Origin: Yarrowia lipolytica | Taxonomy: Eukaryota; Ascomycota; Dipodascomycetes; Dipodascales | DNA: 64,000 nucleotides | Assembly: GCF_001761485.1 (NCBI RefSeq) | Contig: NC_090770.1 | Coordinates: forward strand, 682,001-746,000 | Reading direction: 5' to 3' | Shown here: one piece after another, positions 39,534 to 49,822 of the stretch | Position numbering within the stretch: position 1 is the first letter of the stretch | Layout of the letters: each line of letters begins with the position of its first letter | Notes under the pieces: model-generated | Databases searched by the model: none | Seen by the model: only the letters and a program-made list of their open reading frames with translations | What the model was told of the DNA's origin: nothing | Made by a program: the position numbers and the translations under genes

Positions 39534-41147
39534 ATGGAGTTTTATTTATTAGTAATGTATAATATGAGCAAACAGAGCCTTTGCAGAGAGTCGTACGAGT
39601 ACATTACTTGAACCACTACCAGTACACTATGTACACTGTTACAATACATACTGTCATTGTTGACCTCGTATAGATGTTTGTCGCAGACTAAGTGCTTGTT
39701 TTGTTTTCATATCTACAACTACGGCAACTGTACTCGTATTGTATCCATACCGGCATAGTAAATAATAATCATATGCGGTATTTTGCACTTGTAAATAAGT
39801 ACCGCCGAAACTACAATACTTGGATCACGCAATCCACATCAATCCTCGGCCTCTGAAGGTTCAATATCACCAATTGACACGATAATAACGTCAGATTACA
39901 TGTGTTTCACAGCTCCGGGTCTACCTTTTTGAGTCCAGGGGTACATGTAAAACCTCTAAGATACACACGGTCCGCTTGGTGTATGTCTCAGACTTGCATT
40001 ATGGTGATGGTGTCAGTCAGCAATGGTGGAGGAGTGCGATAAAGAGGGATGAGAGTCGTAGTACTGCCATTAGTATGAATATTTGGTCTCTCCGTACCAT
40101 ATTACCTGTTCATTTGGTGTGATAGATTGATAACAGAGTGGATTCAAACAATAATGTCCGAGTCTGACCCACACAGCCGTCTGTTTGCCTGCGTGGAGAA
40201 AAAGCAACCATTAGTATATAATATTGTGAGGTAGTCAGCAAATAAGACATTGGCAACCGCGCCATACCGCGCTGAAACGCATATAATAAACAGCTGGGCT
40301 TAGCGCGTACATTTTGTATTCGTGTCTGGTTCTCGAAATGAAGAGGTGGATGTGGTAAGTCGAGAAGCGGCTTGGAGGGGTGTTTGAAGGAACAATTCCA
40401 AGTGAGGAAGATGTGTATAGAATGAGAAATGCGATATGTGATATTTGGGTGCTCTTTTACTTGAATGTGATGCTCTGGTGTTGGATATTCTGGTGTTGTT
40501 GCCCTGTTTTTTTTTGTTTTTTTTTTGGAAACAACAAAAAAAGAAAAAAAGAAGAAGAAAAAAAGAAGAAACGTATGTGAAATTTCCGGGAGTAAACAAC
40601 TTCCTTCGAGATACGAAGGAATGGGCCACACATAATCATCAGTCTTCCACATGTTTGTCATCGAATTCTCACGGTACTCACACAGCCTGTTAATACAGCA
40701 TTCCTATATTTCAGTTGTTGCTTTTTCATACGAATAAATTAGGTCGGCACGGCGAAACACGCTGGTTTCAGACACACGGTTGAGAATTGTAAGCTCACAT
40801 GCCGGCGCGTTTCTGTGAATATGAGCAGATTTGTAGCTCGTAGGCAGATTTGTAGCTCGTAGGCAGATTTGTAGCTCGTAGGCAGATTTGTAGCTCTTGG
40901 GAAGATTCATGGCACGTGGCGAGGACCAGGCGGCCCTGGACACCCTCACGGACCCCAGAATCTCCACCAGCAACCCGGCAGTAAACGCTCTTCAGGATAT
41001 TCTCCAAGAGAGGTGTTCTGAGCACCATAAACAACGGTGATGGCAACATCCCTTGGAAGTGGCTGGTAGGGTTCGAGCTGGTGAGCTTGGAGCTGCCCAA
41101 TTGGTGTGAAAACTCTTTTGATCATTGTCGTATCAGCGGTTTTGTTG
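39534..41147. other. Intergenic, 1.6 kb, convergent gene ends
   Basis: No supported gene. It holds GTAC-rich motifs just after the rhodopsin-domain gene (39590-39660), a T-run followed by an A-rich run at about 40505-40572 that could fold back, and the 19-bp tandem repeat at 40825-40900. Confidence 0.45.
40825..40900. repeat. 19-bp tandem repeat, four units (gcagatttgtagctcgtag)
   Basis: Three identical units and a fourth that diverges in its last five bases (ctcttgg). The perfect identity suggests recent expansion. Confidence 0.85.
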
Positions 41148-42185
41148 TCATTTCCGTGCTGAAAACCTGGCCAGAGTTTCTTGCTGTTTGCTGGAATCAT
41201 TGACTTCATCTAGAGCCTTCCTCTGGACGTCACTGATGACTCGATACCGCCCACAATCCACTTCCGCAGCACAAACCATCATTCCCCTGGAGTCATCAAC
41301 AAGAAACAACTTCCCAAAGTTGTCTTCAATCGAGTAGTATCCATGCTCATGAGCTCCGACTTTGTAGCTAGGATACCCAAACTGATATCCGCTGATAAAT
41401 TCCTCCATGACAGGTTCGTGATCCGTTATACTCTCCAAAGAGATCCGCACAGAAGTGTACGACTCTTCGTCAAAGAACAGAAGAAGTCCATCATAACAAG
41501 TGAATTGAAACCGAGGAGCATGACCCTGTTTCATGAGTATGGCGCCGTTGTTCACGTACATGATCCCAGGCTGATCATTGTCAAAATAGGGATCCTCGGA
41601 AAAGCCCAGAAAGACATGTCGTCCTAGAACGTGACAATAGATATCTTCCGAGGCCTGAATCACGCGCCTTATGTCTGGATGTGTGCCTTTGGACCCCTTA
41701 TACTTGATCAGAACGTGACATTCCGCTCCTTCTAGCATGAATATGAACACCACCACATGCGGAAACGACACGAGTTTGTGGATGCTCAAGTGGTTGGCCA
41801 TCAAGCTGTAAGCAGACAAATCAAGCCTGATCCCATATTTGCTGGTGAACACTTTCCCGTCTGCTTCTAGTTTAAGCGAGTCCACAAGTTCAGGTCTGGT
41901 GACAATGGTCAAGGACCTTCCAAACTCCTCAGCGTCCACTTTTCGAATTGGACGCGCGAATTTCGATCCCACCTGCCGACGTCGACAATACTCGATCGCA
42001 CACTCTCTCCACGTGTTGCGATGCGAAAACTGGGGCTCGAACCAAGGACACACCTCCTGTAGTTTGGATCTGAACACACTGTCGGAAAGAACCCTGCTCC
42101 ACGATTTGCTAGACTGCGATAAAGCACACACAGAACGAATATCTAGCTGGTCTGCGATGAGCTCAACTAGTTCTGGAGGTAGCAT
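41148..42185 (-). CDS. F-box protein
   Basis: A 345-residue protein that starts almost directly with an F-box: MLPPELVELIADQLDIRSVC then ALSQSSKSWSRVLSD. F-boxes bind Skp1 and bring targets to SCF ubiquitin ligases. The rest (about 60-345) has no repeat that I recognise (no WD40 or LRR pattern), so the target is unknown. The start is the first ATG at 42185; upstream the frame is open only from GTG at 42224. The Dsl1-like gene lies 242 bp upstream on the same strand. Confidence 0.75.
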   Translation of the reverse strand: MLPPELVELIADQLDIRSVCALSQSSKSWSRVLSDSVFRSKLQEVCPWFEPQFSHRNTWRECAIEYCRRRQVGSKFARPIRKVDAEEFGRSLTIVTRPELVDSLKLEADGKVFTSKYGIRLDLSAYSLMANHLSIHKLVSFPHVVVFIFMLEGAECHVLIKYKGSKGTHPDIRRVIQASEDIYCHVLGRHVFLGFSEDPYFDNDQPGIMYVNNGAILMKQGHAPRFQFTCYDGLLLFFDEESYTSVRISLESITDHEPVMEEFISGYQFGYPSYKVGAHEHGYYSIEDNFGKLFLVDDSRGMMVCAAEVDCGRYRVISDVQRKALDEVNDSSKQQETLARFSARK

Positions 42186-42427
42186 TGTGTGTTTCGACTC
42201 GAACGCGACTCGAACGGGTATCACTTGGGCAGAGGAGGAAAAGTGTGTAGGTGCATAGGTTCAAATCTTGGAGATGGGAAATAGTAATACAGTAATTAAG
42301 GGCAGGGAATCTTACAAAAAATCCGCTATAAAAACGGTTGAAAATATACCTCAACATTTATTGGCCTCGTTTGAATGGCCAGTCAAAGATTATTAAATAC
42401 AGGGGTGGACCTTTTTCGAGACCACTA

Positions 42428-44734
42428 TCACTGACCTCCCTTACGGTAGATATCCGAGATCAGCTTTTCTCGTCTCTCGCTATCACTGAACAGTGCATGG
42501 ACCAAGCTCACCAACTCATCAGCCGAGTAGTCAACCAGAGCATCACTCTCCAGCAAGTATCGAATGTCGGCCAGGTTGGACTCCAAAATCTGACCCAGGT
42601 ACTCAAACTTGAGCCAGTTCTGACAGAAAGTGGCGGTCAGAGCCTCACCAAACAACGACTCAACACCAGCCGAAATCACAGCAACAAGTTTGGCGAGTTC
42701 TTGACTCTCGGCCTCAGAAACGTCGCCAAGATTCTCGACCTCGGTGACGATGGTTGTGGCAGCACAGTTGAGCAGGGTGCCCAACATCTGCATTCGGGCG
42801 TTGTCGCTCACTTGGTCCTCCCACTCGTCCGAAAGCTGAGTGAGGTAGGATGTGAGCTTCTCGGCAGCAGCCTGGCAGTTGAACAGGTTGCCGCCTTCAT
42901 GCGAACAATTCTGGAATCCGCCAGCACCGTTCAAAATGTCGGTAATGTGGCTCTGGTGCTGTTCAAGTACCTGGCGCAAATGCCGCTTTCCAAATTTGTC
43001 CATCAGCTCAAGCTCGGCAGCAAGTTCAGCTTCATCCTTTTGGGCTCGAATATGATTGTTGATGGTTTCAATGTCGTTATAAAGCGCCAAAGGAGACTTG
43101 GCTGATCGATACGCCAGTGGAACGAGAGCTCGATAGAGGGCGTAAAAGTTTGCGGTCTGAGAAGGATACATGAAACCAGCGGATCCAATTTTCAACTTCT
43201 TTCGCTCCTCATACAAATGACTTCCCTCGTTCAAGAAGGAGGTGATTGTGGAAGTGAGAATCTCAGGAAGGTTAGTAGTTATAATAGCAACGTCCGCAGG
43301 AGTAGCAGTAGTGGTGGCTTCGACAGTCACATCGCCTTCATTGTCGTCAATGACAACATCAGTCTCATCCCCCCATCCCCAGTCCTCGTTTGACTCAGCT
43401 GTTGACTCAGCGGCAACCGACTTTGCCTCCTCGGCCGTTTCCTCGGTAATGGGCTCGTCCCAACCCCAGTCCTCCTTGGTCTCCTTCTCCTCGTCACTGA
43501 ACTCAAGGTCATCGTCTCCCCAGTTGTCAGCAGAGCCCTCAGAGGGAGCCAGAGAGGCCTGGGATTGCGACTTTCGCACCTGCCTCGAGCCTGTGGTGGA
43601 ATGTGACGCAGTCCTGGGTTTCTTGGGGCTTTCCTGGGCTTTGGAAGGAGGTCTAGGGGTCGTCTTCTTCTCGTCAGAAATGTTTTCGACAGCTCCAGAC
43701 AACAGCCTAGTCCGCAGCTCAGCAAGAAACTTGTCTTTACGCGCAGACAGCCACACCTCGGGAAGAGAGAAGCTCCAATCGGTGATCTCGTCTCCAGACA
43801 GCCAGCCAAAAGAGGTCAACTTCTCCTCCAGAGTCTCAAGGAGATCAAGATGTGCCTCAAAGGCAGGAAGACCGTCGACAGAATCGGGAATAAGCTTGCC
43901 GAGACTCTGCAAAAGCTTGTTGGTCACGGGGGTGGAGAGTCTTTTAATAACAGGAGCAGACACGTCTTTAGGAAGAGTGTTAATGACTGTAACAAGAGCA
44001 ATCAGAGAGTCGGAAAATTGAGGAAGTGTCGAACAGGCCTCGGGTGCGATTGAGACACGCGATTGACTGTCGCTCTTCACCTGCACCTGCAGATCCAGTA
44101 ACCTCTCAAACACTCCATCCAGAGACTTGACCAGCTGACCCAGAGACTTCTTCTGAACACCGTCACCGATTGATCCCAGTAGTTGAAATTCGGTTCCAGC
44201 GTCATCTCCCACAGCCACCTGCGTCTGGGTGACCTCCACGGCCTTGCTCCATTTGGCCATCTGCTCCTCCTCAATTTGGGCGAACAGATTGTCAGCTTCG
44301 GAAGACAGAGCACGGACGATTTTGACCTCCGAATATTGCTTCATCTGTCCAATGGCCTTGGTGAGCTCCTTATGGGCCTCCAGCGCCTTCTGTGTCTCTT
44401 GCTGCTCCACATGCTGTCGCAGAACACTGAGCTTTTCTCTGCACACCTTGAGTTCTCTCAAGACGGCCAGTTTCACCTGCGTGACCTTGTAATCGTTGAG
44501 CAGCTTGACCTGCTGGATGCTGGGCTCGCCTCGATGCACCTTGGCCGCCTCCACGTATCGTTTGGTGGCTACTTGGAGCTCCTGTCGCGATTTGGCGTGT
44601 GCGGTTCGAACCGACTGCAAAATGTCGCCCAGAGTGTTGTCGTTTTCAAACACGTTGAGTTTCTCAATTGCCTCGGCGTCGGGCTCTTTGCCAGACACCA
44701 CGAGACTGCTGAACGAGTCGGCCACGAGCGACAT
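42428..44734 (-). CDS. DSL1: Dsl1/ZW10-family vesicle-tethering subunit
   Basis: Dsl1 is part of the ER tethering complex (with Tip20 and Sec39) that captures COPI vesicles returning from the Golgi. The 768-residue protein has a helical N-terminal half (repeated Leu/Glu/Gln heptads, for example VLRELKVCREKLSVLRQHVE). A central acidic, low-complexity loop (about 380-500) has Trp motifs DNWGDDD, DWGW (423-425) and DWGWGDE (452-454). A helical C-terminal half ends with ADELVSLVHALFSDSERREK, typical of ZW10/Dsl1. In yeast Dsl1 the acidic Trp motifs bind coatomer. The start is the first in-frame ATG (44734); the frame extends to 44806 only from TTG. Confidence 0.85.
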   Translation of the reverse strand: MSLVADSFSSLVVSGKEPDAEAIEKLNVFENDNTLGDILQSVRTAHAKSRQELQVATKRYVEAAKVHRGEPSIQQVKLLNDYKVTQVKLAVLRELKVCREKLSVLRQHVEQQETQKALEAHKELTKAIGQMKQYSEVKIVRALSSEADNLFAQIEEEQMAKWSKAVEVTQTQVAVGDDAGTEFQLLGSIGDGVQKKSLGQLVKSLDGVFERLLDLQVQVKSDSQSRVSIAPEACSTLPQFSDSLIALVTVINTLPKDVSAPVIKRLSTPVTNKLLQSLGKLIPDSVDGLPAFEAHLDLLETLEEKLTSFGWLSGDEITDWSFSLPEVWLSARKDKFLAELRTRLLSGAVENISDEKKTTPRPPSKAQESPKKPRTASHSTTGSRQVRKSQSQASLAPSEGSADNWGDDDLEFSDEEKETKEDWGWDEPITEETAEEAKSVAAESTAESNEDWGWGDETDVVIDDNEGDVTVEATTTATPADVAIITTNLPEILTSTITSFLNEGSHLYEERKKLKIGSAGFMYPSQTANFYALYRALVPLAYRSAKSPLALYNDIETINNHIRAQKDEAELAAELELMDKFGKRHLRQVLEQHQSHITDILNGAGGFQNCSHEGGNLFNCQAAAEKLTSYLTQLSDEWEDQVSDNARMQMLGTLLNCAATTIVTEVENLGDVSEAESQELAKLVAVISAGVESLFGEALTATFCQNWLKFEYLGQILESNLADIRYLLESDALVDYSADELVSLVHALFSDSERREKLISDIYRKGGQ

Positions 44735-44973
44735 GATGTGATGTTCAGATGGTTGTATAAAGCTCCAGCTTGTCACGATGCACAGCAACTCTATCAGCGT
44801 GGGCAACTTGATCGGGGTAGAGTTTGCTTAGTAAGCGAGGAGGGTGATGGAAGTGAAAAGTGACAAGAAGTGAGACGAAGTGAGAAAAAGGTGGGAGGAG
44901 CCTTTTGAGAAATGAGCGTGCCTTGAAGATTTACTTTGTGTATGGATTTGAATTGATTAGGAAGTTGCTATGT

Positions 44974-45758
44974 TCAATTTGGAGTCTCTCTGCAGAGCAG
45001 TCCCCCTAAACTTGTCCATTTTCCATCTGACATGAACATGTTGATCTGTTTGTCGTATGATCCGAACACCTCGGGAGTTGTTTCCAAGATGGGGTTGGAG
45101 ATGGTCATGTCTGTTGCAGGCATGTCTCCCTTCCGAAGAGCTGTAACTAACCACCCAGGAAACGGCTTATCATGACTGGCGTGAGCCGAAGACTGCGAAT
45201 TCTCTGAAAAGGTGTGGTATCCACCCATAGTCAGCCCTTTGCCCACCATTAGTCCGAATTCGTCCGTCAAAGATGTTCTGTATTTTTCCAGACGGTTTAC
45301 CGACAACTTTGGTGATAACTTTGCCATAATCGCCCAAAACAGTCCACGAAAGCAGACTCAGCAGCTTGTCCTCGTCGATGTTGAGGTTCCAGAGGTTGCC
45401 ATTGTTTTGAATGTCAGGAACCTGCGGATAGCCAAAGTACAAGTACATTATTTACTGCACCCAAAGTCCACGGTCCCCCAGAAGCAGAAGACGTGTAACC
45501 GATAGACTGTAGTAGTCCCGTCGGAGTGGTTGAGTCCTGATTTCAATCATCAAAGGCCTTCACCACCCCGGCTGAAACAATCATCGATCTGCAGTCACCT
45601 CCTGAAAACCCCAGAGTCAAATTGGAGGTACGGTCTCTGTTGGACATGATTCCTCGACATCTAGATCTCCGCCACGTTTTGCAAGAATCTCTTCTCTTCA
45701 GGGAAAGACTCGATTTCTGCAGCTTGGCAGCGATAAACGCGGTTTCTGAACTCGACAT
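44974..45758 (-). pseudogene. Possible decayed protein gene, two or three overlapping frames
   Basis: Minus-strand frames at 45758-45543, 45448-45170 and 45327-44974 follow one another. The second (from MYLYFGYPQVPDIQ) reads like protein in its first two-thirds. The third does so in its last two-thirds (from about DEFGLMVGKGLTMGGYH to TSLGGLLCRETPN). A shift between them near 45250 would explain this. I recognise no family. A short host gene broken by one or two shifts, or an unseen intron, are the options. Chance frames remain possible. Confidence 0.35.
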
Positions 45759-46999
45759 GTTTTCTCCTTGTCGTGGAAGCGTACCATTAGGACACTTGAT
45801 CTTGTAGGGAGTATCTCCGGACAGTATTGTATGTACTGCAGCTAGTTGATATCGTACATGTGGTTTAGTTCTTCTGGGGACTCTGGGATAGTACCAGTGT
45901 GATATTCACGTAGCAAATAATAGCACGTACTCGCACTCGCACTGTACTCATACGAACCACCACTATACACTGCTCTAATCATAGCAATCTACCCTATGAT
46001 CTTCACATTCGGTACGAACGATTAACACTGAGGGGTAATTCTCGAGAAAAACCACCAAATGATCCAAATGATCCAAATGAACCCGTTGGAGACGTCTTTC
46101 GCCCCCGTTTGACTGTCTTCACGTGTTGTATGTTGTAATGTGGATACCGTCTACAGTACTTCTTGTATTTGTACATCCACCCCTCCGTAATTCAAGTCAA
46201 CCGGTAAATGAGCATCAATCTTCTCCGACAAGAACCTCGGCTCCGAGACTGCTGATTTGAAATCGGGTTTCAATCACTCCATTTGGTCATATTGCATCCA
46301 ATGCCCGCTTCCCGGCTCGCAAACATCTCCATCTGTTTGGCGCTATGGACATAACCCCAAAGCCTAAATAGGAGAGTTTTGGGCCTGGTGCAGCTCTCAA
46401 GCAAAGGCGGTGGACCAAGCTGAGGGGAGTCCGAAGACTCGTGCGCTAGGGGAGGGGGTTTTGGGGAGATTGGGGGAGGAAATGAGGCAAAAAAGCGCCC
46501 TATCTCTCCAAATTACGTCCATTTCTCCCACTTTCCCGTTTTTCCGCCTTTTCCAGCTTCCCTTAGTCGACTCTGTTCCGCCCTTCTACACTCGCTCATG
46601 TCCCACTTTTTTCCTGTGCAGAATAACCGTTTTATGCGCAGTGGCGGCATTATTCGGGAGCAACCAGAGAAGGCAATAATGGGGCTGGAAGGAAACGGGA
46701 AACGGCAATTGGCTGGATTTTTGGTCCCGAATACAATTGCCTTTTTCAAAATGTCCAAAATTGCCTCCCACAGCGACTACACACTCCACATGGGCTGCCT
46801 TGCTGCCACTCGCTCTGTCAAAAACCTTGCGGCGTAGGCTTTATCGGCCTCCCCCACATTCACAGACAAAACCTTGAGTCCCACACAGTTGGGCCGAGGC
46901 AGCTGAACTCTGGGGTATACTTATACATACAGAGGCACATCGCAGTCTGTCACTCAGTCACGCAAAGACACTCACAAACAACAAACAACAAACAACAAT
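45759..46999 (+). promoter_or_regulatory. Upstream region of the dienoyl-CoA isomerase gene
   Basis: About 1.2 kb. It contains CCTCGG (46235-46240) and CCGAGG (46894-46899), the core recognised by FarA/FarB-type fatty-acid regulators, whose Y. lipolytica relative is Por1. A TATA-like ttatacat is at 46921-46928, about 72 bp before the ATG, and a CACGTG at about 46121. The frame at 46410-46679 is probably chance. Confidence 0.45.
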
Positions 47000-47833
47000 A
47001 TGCCTCTCGATTACTCCGCTTATGACCAGTTCAAGATCTCGTTCCCCGCCGAGTGGGTGGCGCTGGTCGAGACCAACCGACCCAAGTCTCTCAACTCGTA
47101 CAACCTCAAGACGTGGGAGCAGTTTGGCCAGATTTTCATCCAGATGAGCGACGATAGCGACATCCGATGCATTGTGTTTGGCGGCGAGGGCCGAGCCTTC
47201 TGCTCGGGTCTGGATATCAAGGAAATGGGCTCGTTTGGAGCCGATGACGACGATATGGAGGCTGCTCGAAAGGCCATCAAGTTCCGACGATTCATCACCG
47301 ACTTCCAGGACAACATCAAGCAGCCCCATCTGTGCCGAAAGCCCATCATTGCCGTGTGCCACGGAATCTCCTTCGGTCTGGCCCTCGACATGATTTCCGG
47401 CATGGACATTCGAATCGCCTCCAAGGACGTCAAGTTCTCCATCAAGGAGGCCGACATTGGTCTGGCCGCCGACATGGGCACTCTGCAGCGACTGCCCAAG
47501 GTGGTCAACAACCTCGGATGGATCAAGGAGCTCGCCTACACTGCCCGAATCTTTGGCGCCGAGGAGGCCTTCACCCAGGGTCTGGTTACCCACGTGGTTG
47601 AGGACAAGGCTGCCGGCATGAAGAAGGCCCTCGAGATGGCTGTTCTCATCTCCGAGAAGTCCCCCGTGGCTGTCCAGGGATCCAAGGAGACCATCAACTA
47701 CGCCATTGACCACACCATTGAAGACGGTCTGGCCCAGATTGCAAACTTCAACACTTATGCTGTTGCTGGCGACACCATCGAGGCTGCCATGAGCATGGCC
47801 ATGAAGAAGAAGCCTACTTACGAGAAGTTGTGA
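47000..47833 (+). CDS. DCI1: Delta3,5-delta2,4-dienoyl-CoA isomerase, enoyl-CoA hydratase family
   Basis: The enzyme shifts the double bonds of 3,5-dienoyl-CoA so that unsaturated fatty acids can pass through beta-oxidation, in peroxisomes of yeasts. The 277-residue protein has the crotonase fold, with oxyanion-hole segments GRAFCSGLDIKEM and CHGISFGLALDM. Asp130, Glu150 and Asp158 (IKEADIGLAADMGTLQRLPK) have exactly the spacing of the catalytic Asp176, Glu196 and Asp204 of rat ECH1. The C-terminus is EKL, a poor match to the peroxisomal signal SKL; no mitochondrial leader is seen. Codon bias is very strong (Arg almost always CGA), pointing to high expression. CCTCGG/CCGAGG sites and a TATA element lie upstream. 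A related enoyl-CoA hydratase is a less likely reading. Confidence 0.88.
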   Translation: MPLDYSAYDQFKISFPAEWVALVETNRPKSLNSYNLKTWEQFGQIFIQMSDDSDIRCIVFGGEGRAFCSGLDIKEMGSFGADDDDMEAARKAIKFRRFITDFQDNIKQPHLCRKPIIAVCHGISFGLALDMISGMDIRIASKDVKFSIKEADIGLAADMGTLQRLPKVVNNLGWIKELAYTARIFGAEEAFTQGLVTHVVEDKAAGMKKALEMAVLISEKSPVAVQGSKETINYAIDHTIEDGLAQIANFNTYAVAGDTIEAAMSMAMKKKPTYEKL

Positions 47834-48182
47834 GCAGAGTGGGCGAATATATTGAATGAATTTATTGATCACTTTCGAGTGGGAGCACAGCACAACACAA
47901 TACATACTGTACACTACTACCTGTTATGTATGTCGAGCAGTTGTGTGAGAAGAGCTAGCACAACCATCGTTCGGACTCTCTTGACTTTTTAGATGGTTGT
48001 AGTGAGTCAGAATGTGTCTCTACTGCCGATGAACTACCGTCAAAGGAGAGGTCTAGATTGAGTAAGTACGAGCACAGTACATACTCTACTCGTATTCAAT
48101 AGATCCTCACTAGAATCGGGATGTTCATTCAACGTTAACAATTGTTCTTTACTTGAGAGTTAGCTGTTGAGAAGCCATAATG
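47834..48182. other. Intergenic, convergent gene ends
   Basis: About 350 bp. It contains GTAC-rich motifs typical of gene ends in this window (acatactgtacac near 47902; gtaagtacgagcacagtac near 48061). No gene is seen. Confidence 0.45.
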
Positions 48183-48938
48183 TTAGTCGAAACCAGACCG
48201 GGCCTTCTCCAGCTTGACCTTTACATCATCTGCCGCGACCCAGCCGGTTCGAACTTCATACCCTCCATCTCCCTTAGTGCAGAAAACTGGCTGGATAGTT
48301 CCGTTGTCAAGTCCCTCTTGACGCCCAATCTTGTACTTCTTCATGCGCAAATGCTTAGGATCTGTCATGAACTTGGCTGACCATTCTCCAGATGACGCAT
48401 GTTTAGTGTAGAAGGAGTTGTAGAAACGCTCAAACTTGATATCTGTTTTGATACAGTCGAGTTCCGCGTCAAAGTTGTCCAGGTTCACATACTTCCATGC
48501 CTTCTTGAGATTGGCACCCCTGAACCCCTGCTCAATGGCGTTGGGAAGAGGGTAGCCCGCGTTGAGATATTTCTCAGTCATTTGAAACGGAAAATTGAGG
48601 TTCTTGTAGTTTTCGCCCGTGGGTCGGTCGTACGCTACCCACTGAAACACGTAGGGGACGACTATCTCGACATGCCTGGAAATGGCGTTGAGGAGCTTCT
48701 GGTTGGTTGAAAGAGAGTACTTTCTGTCGGTGACGGGGTCCACAATGACAACTGTGGTGTTGCTAGTGTCAGAAAAGTTGGCCTTCAACCAGTCGGTAAT
48801 CGCAGCAGTGCCGTTAGAGACGTAGGAAACAGGCAGGGGCTCTCCGTCAGCCGGGAAACAGACTGCCACAGTCTTCTTTTTGTGCTCCAGCACTCTGAAG
48901 TAGAAGATGTTTTTCCTGTTGTATTTCGCTTGGGTCAT
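48183..48938 (-). CDS. Unrecognised 251-residue protein
   Basis: I recognise no family. The protein is soluble-looking, basic and rich in aromatic residues, with no signal peptide or membrane helix. Residues 1-100 read like an alpha/beta domain (TVAVCFPADGEPLPVSYVSN, then TTVVIVDPVTDRKYS). The second half is Lys/Tyr-rich (KHLRMKKYKIGRQEGLDNG). A strong minus-strand TATA box (48977-48985) lies about 40 bp before the ATG, which supports a real, expressed gene. It converges on the isomerase gene. Confidence 0.75.
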   Translation of the reverse strand: MTQAKYNRKNIFYFRVLEHKKKTVAVCFPADGEPLPVSYVSNGTAAITDWLKANFSDTSNTTVVIVDPVTDRKYSLSTNQKLLNAISRHVEIVVPYVFQWVAYDRPTGENYKNLNFPFQMTEKYLNAGYPLPNAIEQGFRGANLKKAWKYVNLDNFDAELDCIKTDIKFERFYNSFYTKHASSGEWSAKFMTDPKHLRMKKYKIGRQEGLDNGTIQPVFCTKGDGGYEVRTGWVAADDVKVKLEKARSGFD

Positions 48939-48976
48939 TGTATCGTAATGGAGAGCCGAACGGGTTCTCCACAGGC

Positions 48977-48985
48977 ATATATATA
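48977..48985 (-). promoter_or_regulatory. TATA box of the 251-residue protein gene
   Basis: On the minus strand the sequence reads GTATATATATG, about 40 bp upstream of the ATG at 48938. Confidence 0.65.
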
Positions 48986-49822
48986 CTCCTCCACATCAGG
49001 TGTACATCTGCATGGTTGGGGCTGAAACTAAAGAGGGGTAGCAAAGGCGGATGAGAATGAGATGCCGGATGGTTGGTGGTGATACCAGATGGATTGTTAT
49101 GATACTAGATGGATCGTTATCATACAAGGTGGTCCTTTATGAGCCACTTTGAAGAGCAGACATCTGGTTTGTGGGTGGTTGACAAGATTCTTTTTCTAGC
49201 CTGGTTGTTCTCCACACCAGAACAGCCCCAAATGCACGTGAACAGCCCCAAGAGTCCAGGAATGGGGAAACAACATGCCAATTGTTCATTTCGTTGGGTA
49301 AATCAACCAGAATTGATTCTCTAGTTGCTGCTATTGACCCAACTTCTTGCCAGAACATCGCCAGATGAAGACCCAAAAGCTGAGACATCCGAAGATACCA
49401 TCAACGACACAGTTCCGGGCTGACTCCTCCGATGGGTTGTTGGCCAGAGCAAATTCCCACATGAGTCTTGTTAATACTCACTGAACACCTCCCCTTTGGC
49501 TCTTTTTGGCTCTTTTTGGCTCTTTTTGGCTTCCTTTGGCTCCCCTTGGCTTCTAGAGAGCAATACCTTTCGAATATGGTGCTTTGCGGTTCAAACATCA
49601 GACCCGAATCGAGAACATCTCTTGGACTGAACAACAACAATACCGGTTGTTACACAACAACAAGGAGTTGAATCTGTATCTGAAATCCAAGATCAACTCT
49701 CAGTATTGGTAAGCCATGAGATAATCTATGGAACGACAGATTATGCTCCCTCGTCAAGGCGTCCATATCCTGCTCTTACATATAACAGAAGCATTCCCAC
49801 GTTCTCATTCCCCATTCCTACT
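48986..49822. other. Intergenic between divergent genes
   Basis: About 840 bp. It holds the 10-bp tctttttggc repeat at 49491-49550 and a possible TATA element acatataaca near 49779, about 40 bp before the next ATG. The annotatable frame from 49706 starts with TTG. No other gene. Confidence 0.45.
49491..49550. repeat. Six 10-bp units (tctttttggc)
   Basis: Three central units are identical; the flanking ones are cccctttggc, ttcctttggc and tccccttggc. The exact 10-bp period, about one helical turn, places the T-tracts on one face of the DNA. A similar ctttttggc series follows tRNA-Lys copy B at 21953. Confidence 0.8.

Noticed and set aside
40505-40572. T-run followed by A-rich run that could form a hairpin
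   Set aside because: Simple-sequence tracts of this kind are common in intergenic yeast DNA; no further evidence of function.
46958-47914. 318-residue frame on the minus strand opposite the isomerase gene
   Set aside because: It mirrors the strongly biased codons of the real gene on the other strand, which leave few antisense stops. It has no recognisable domain.
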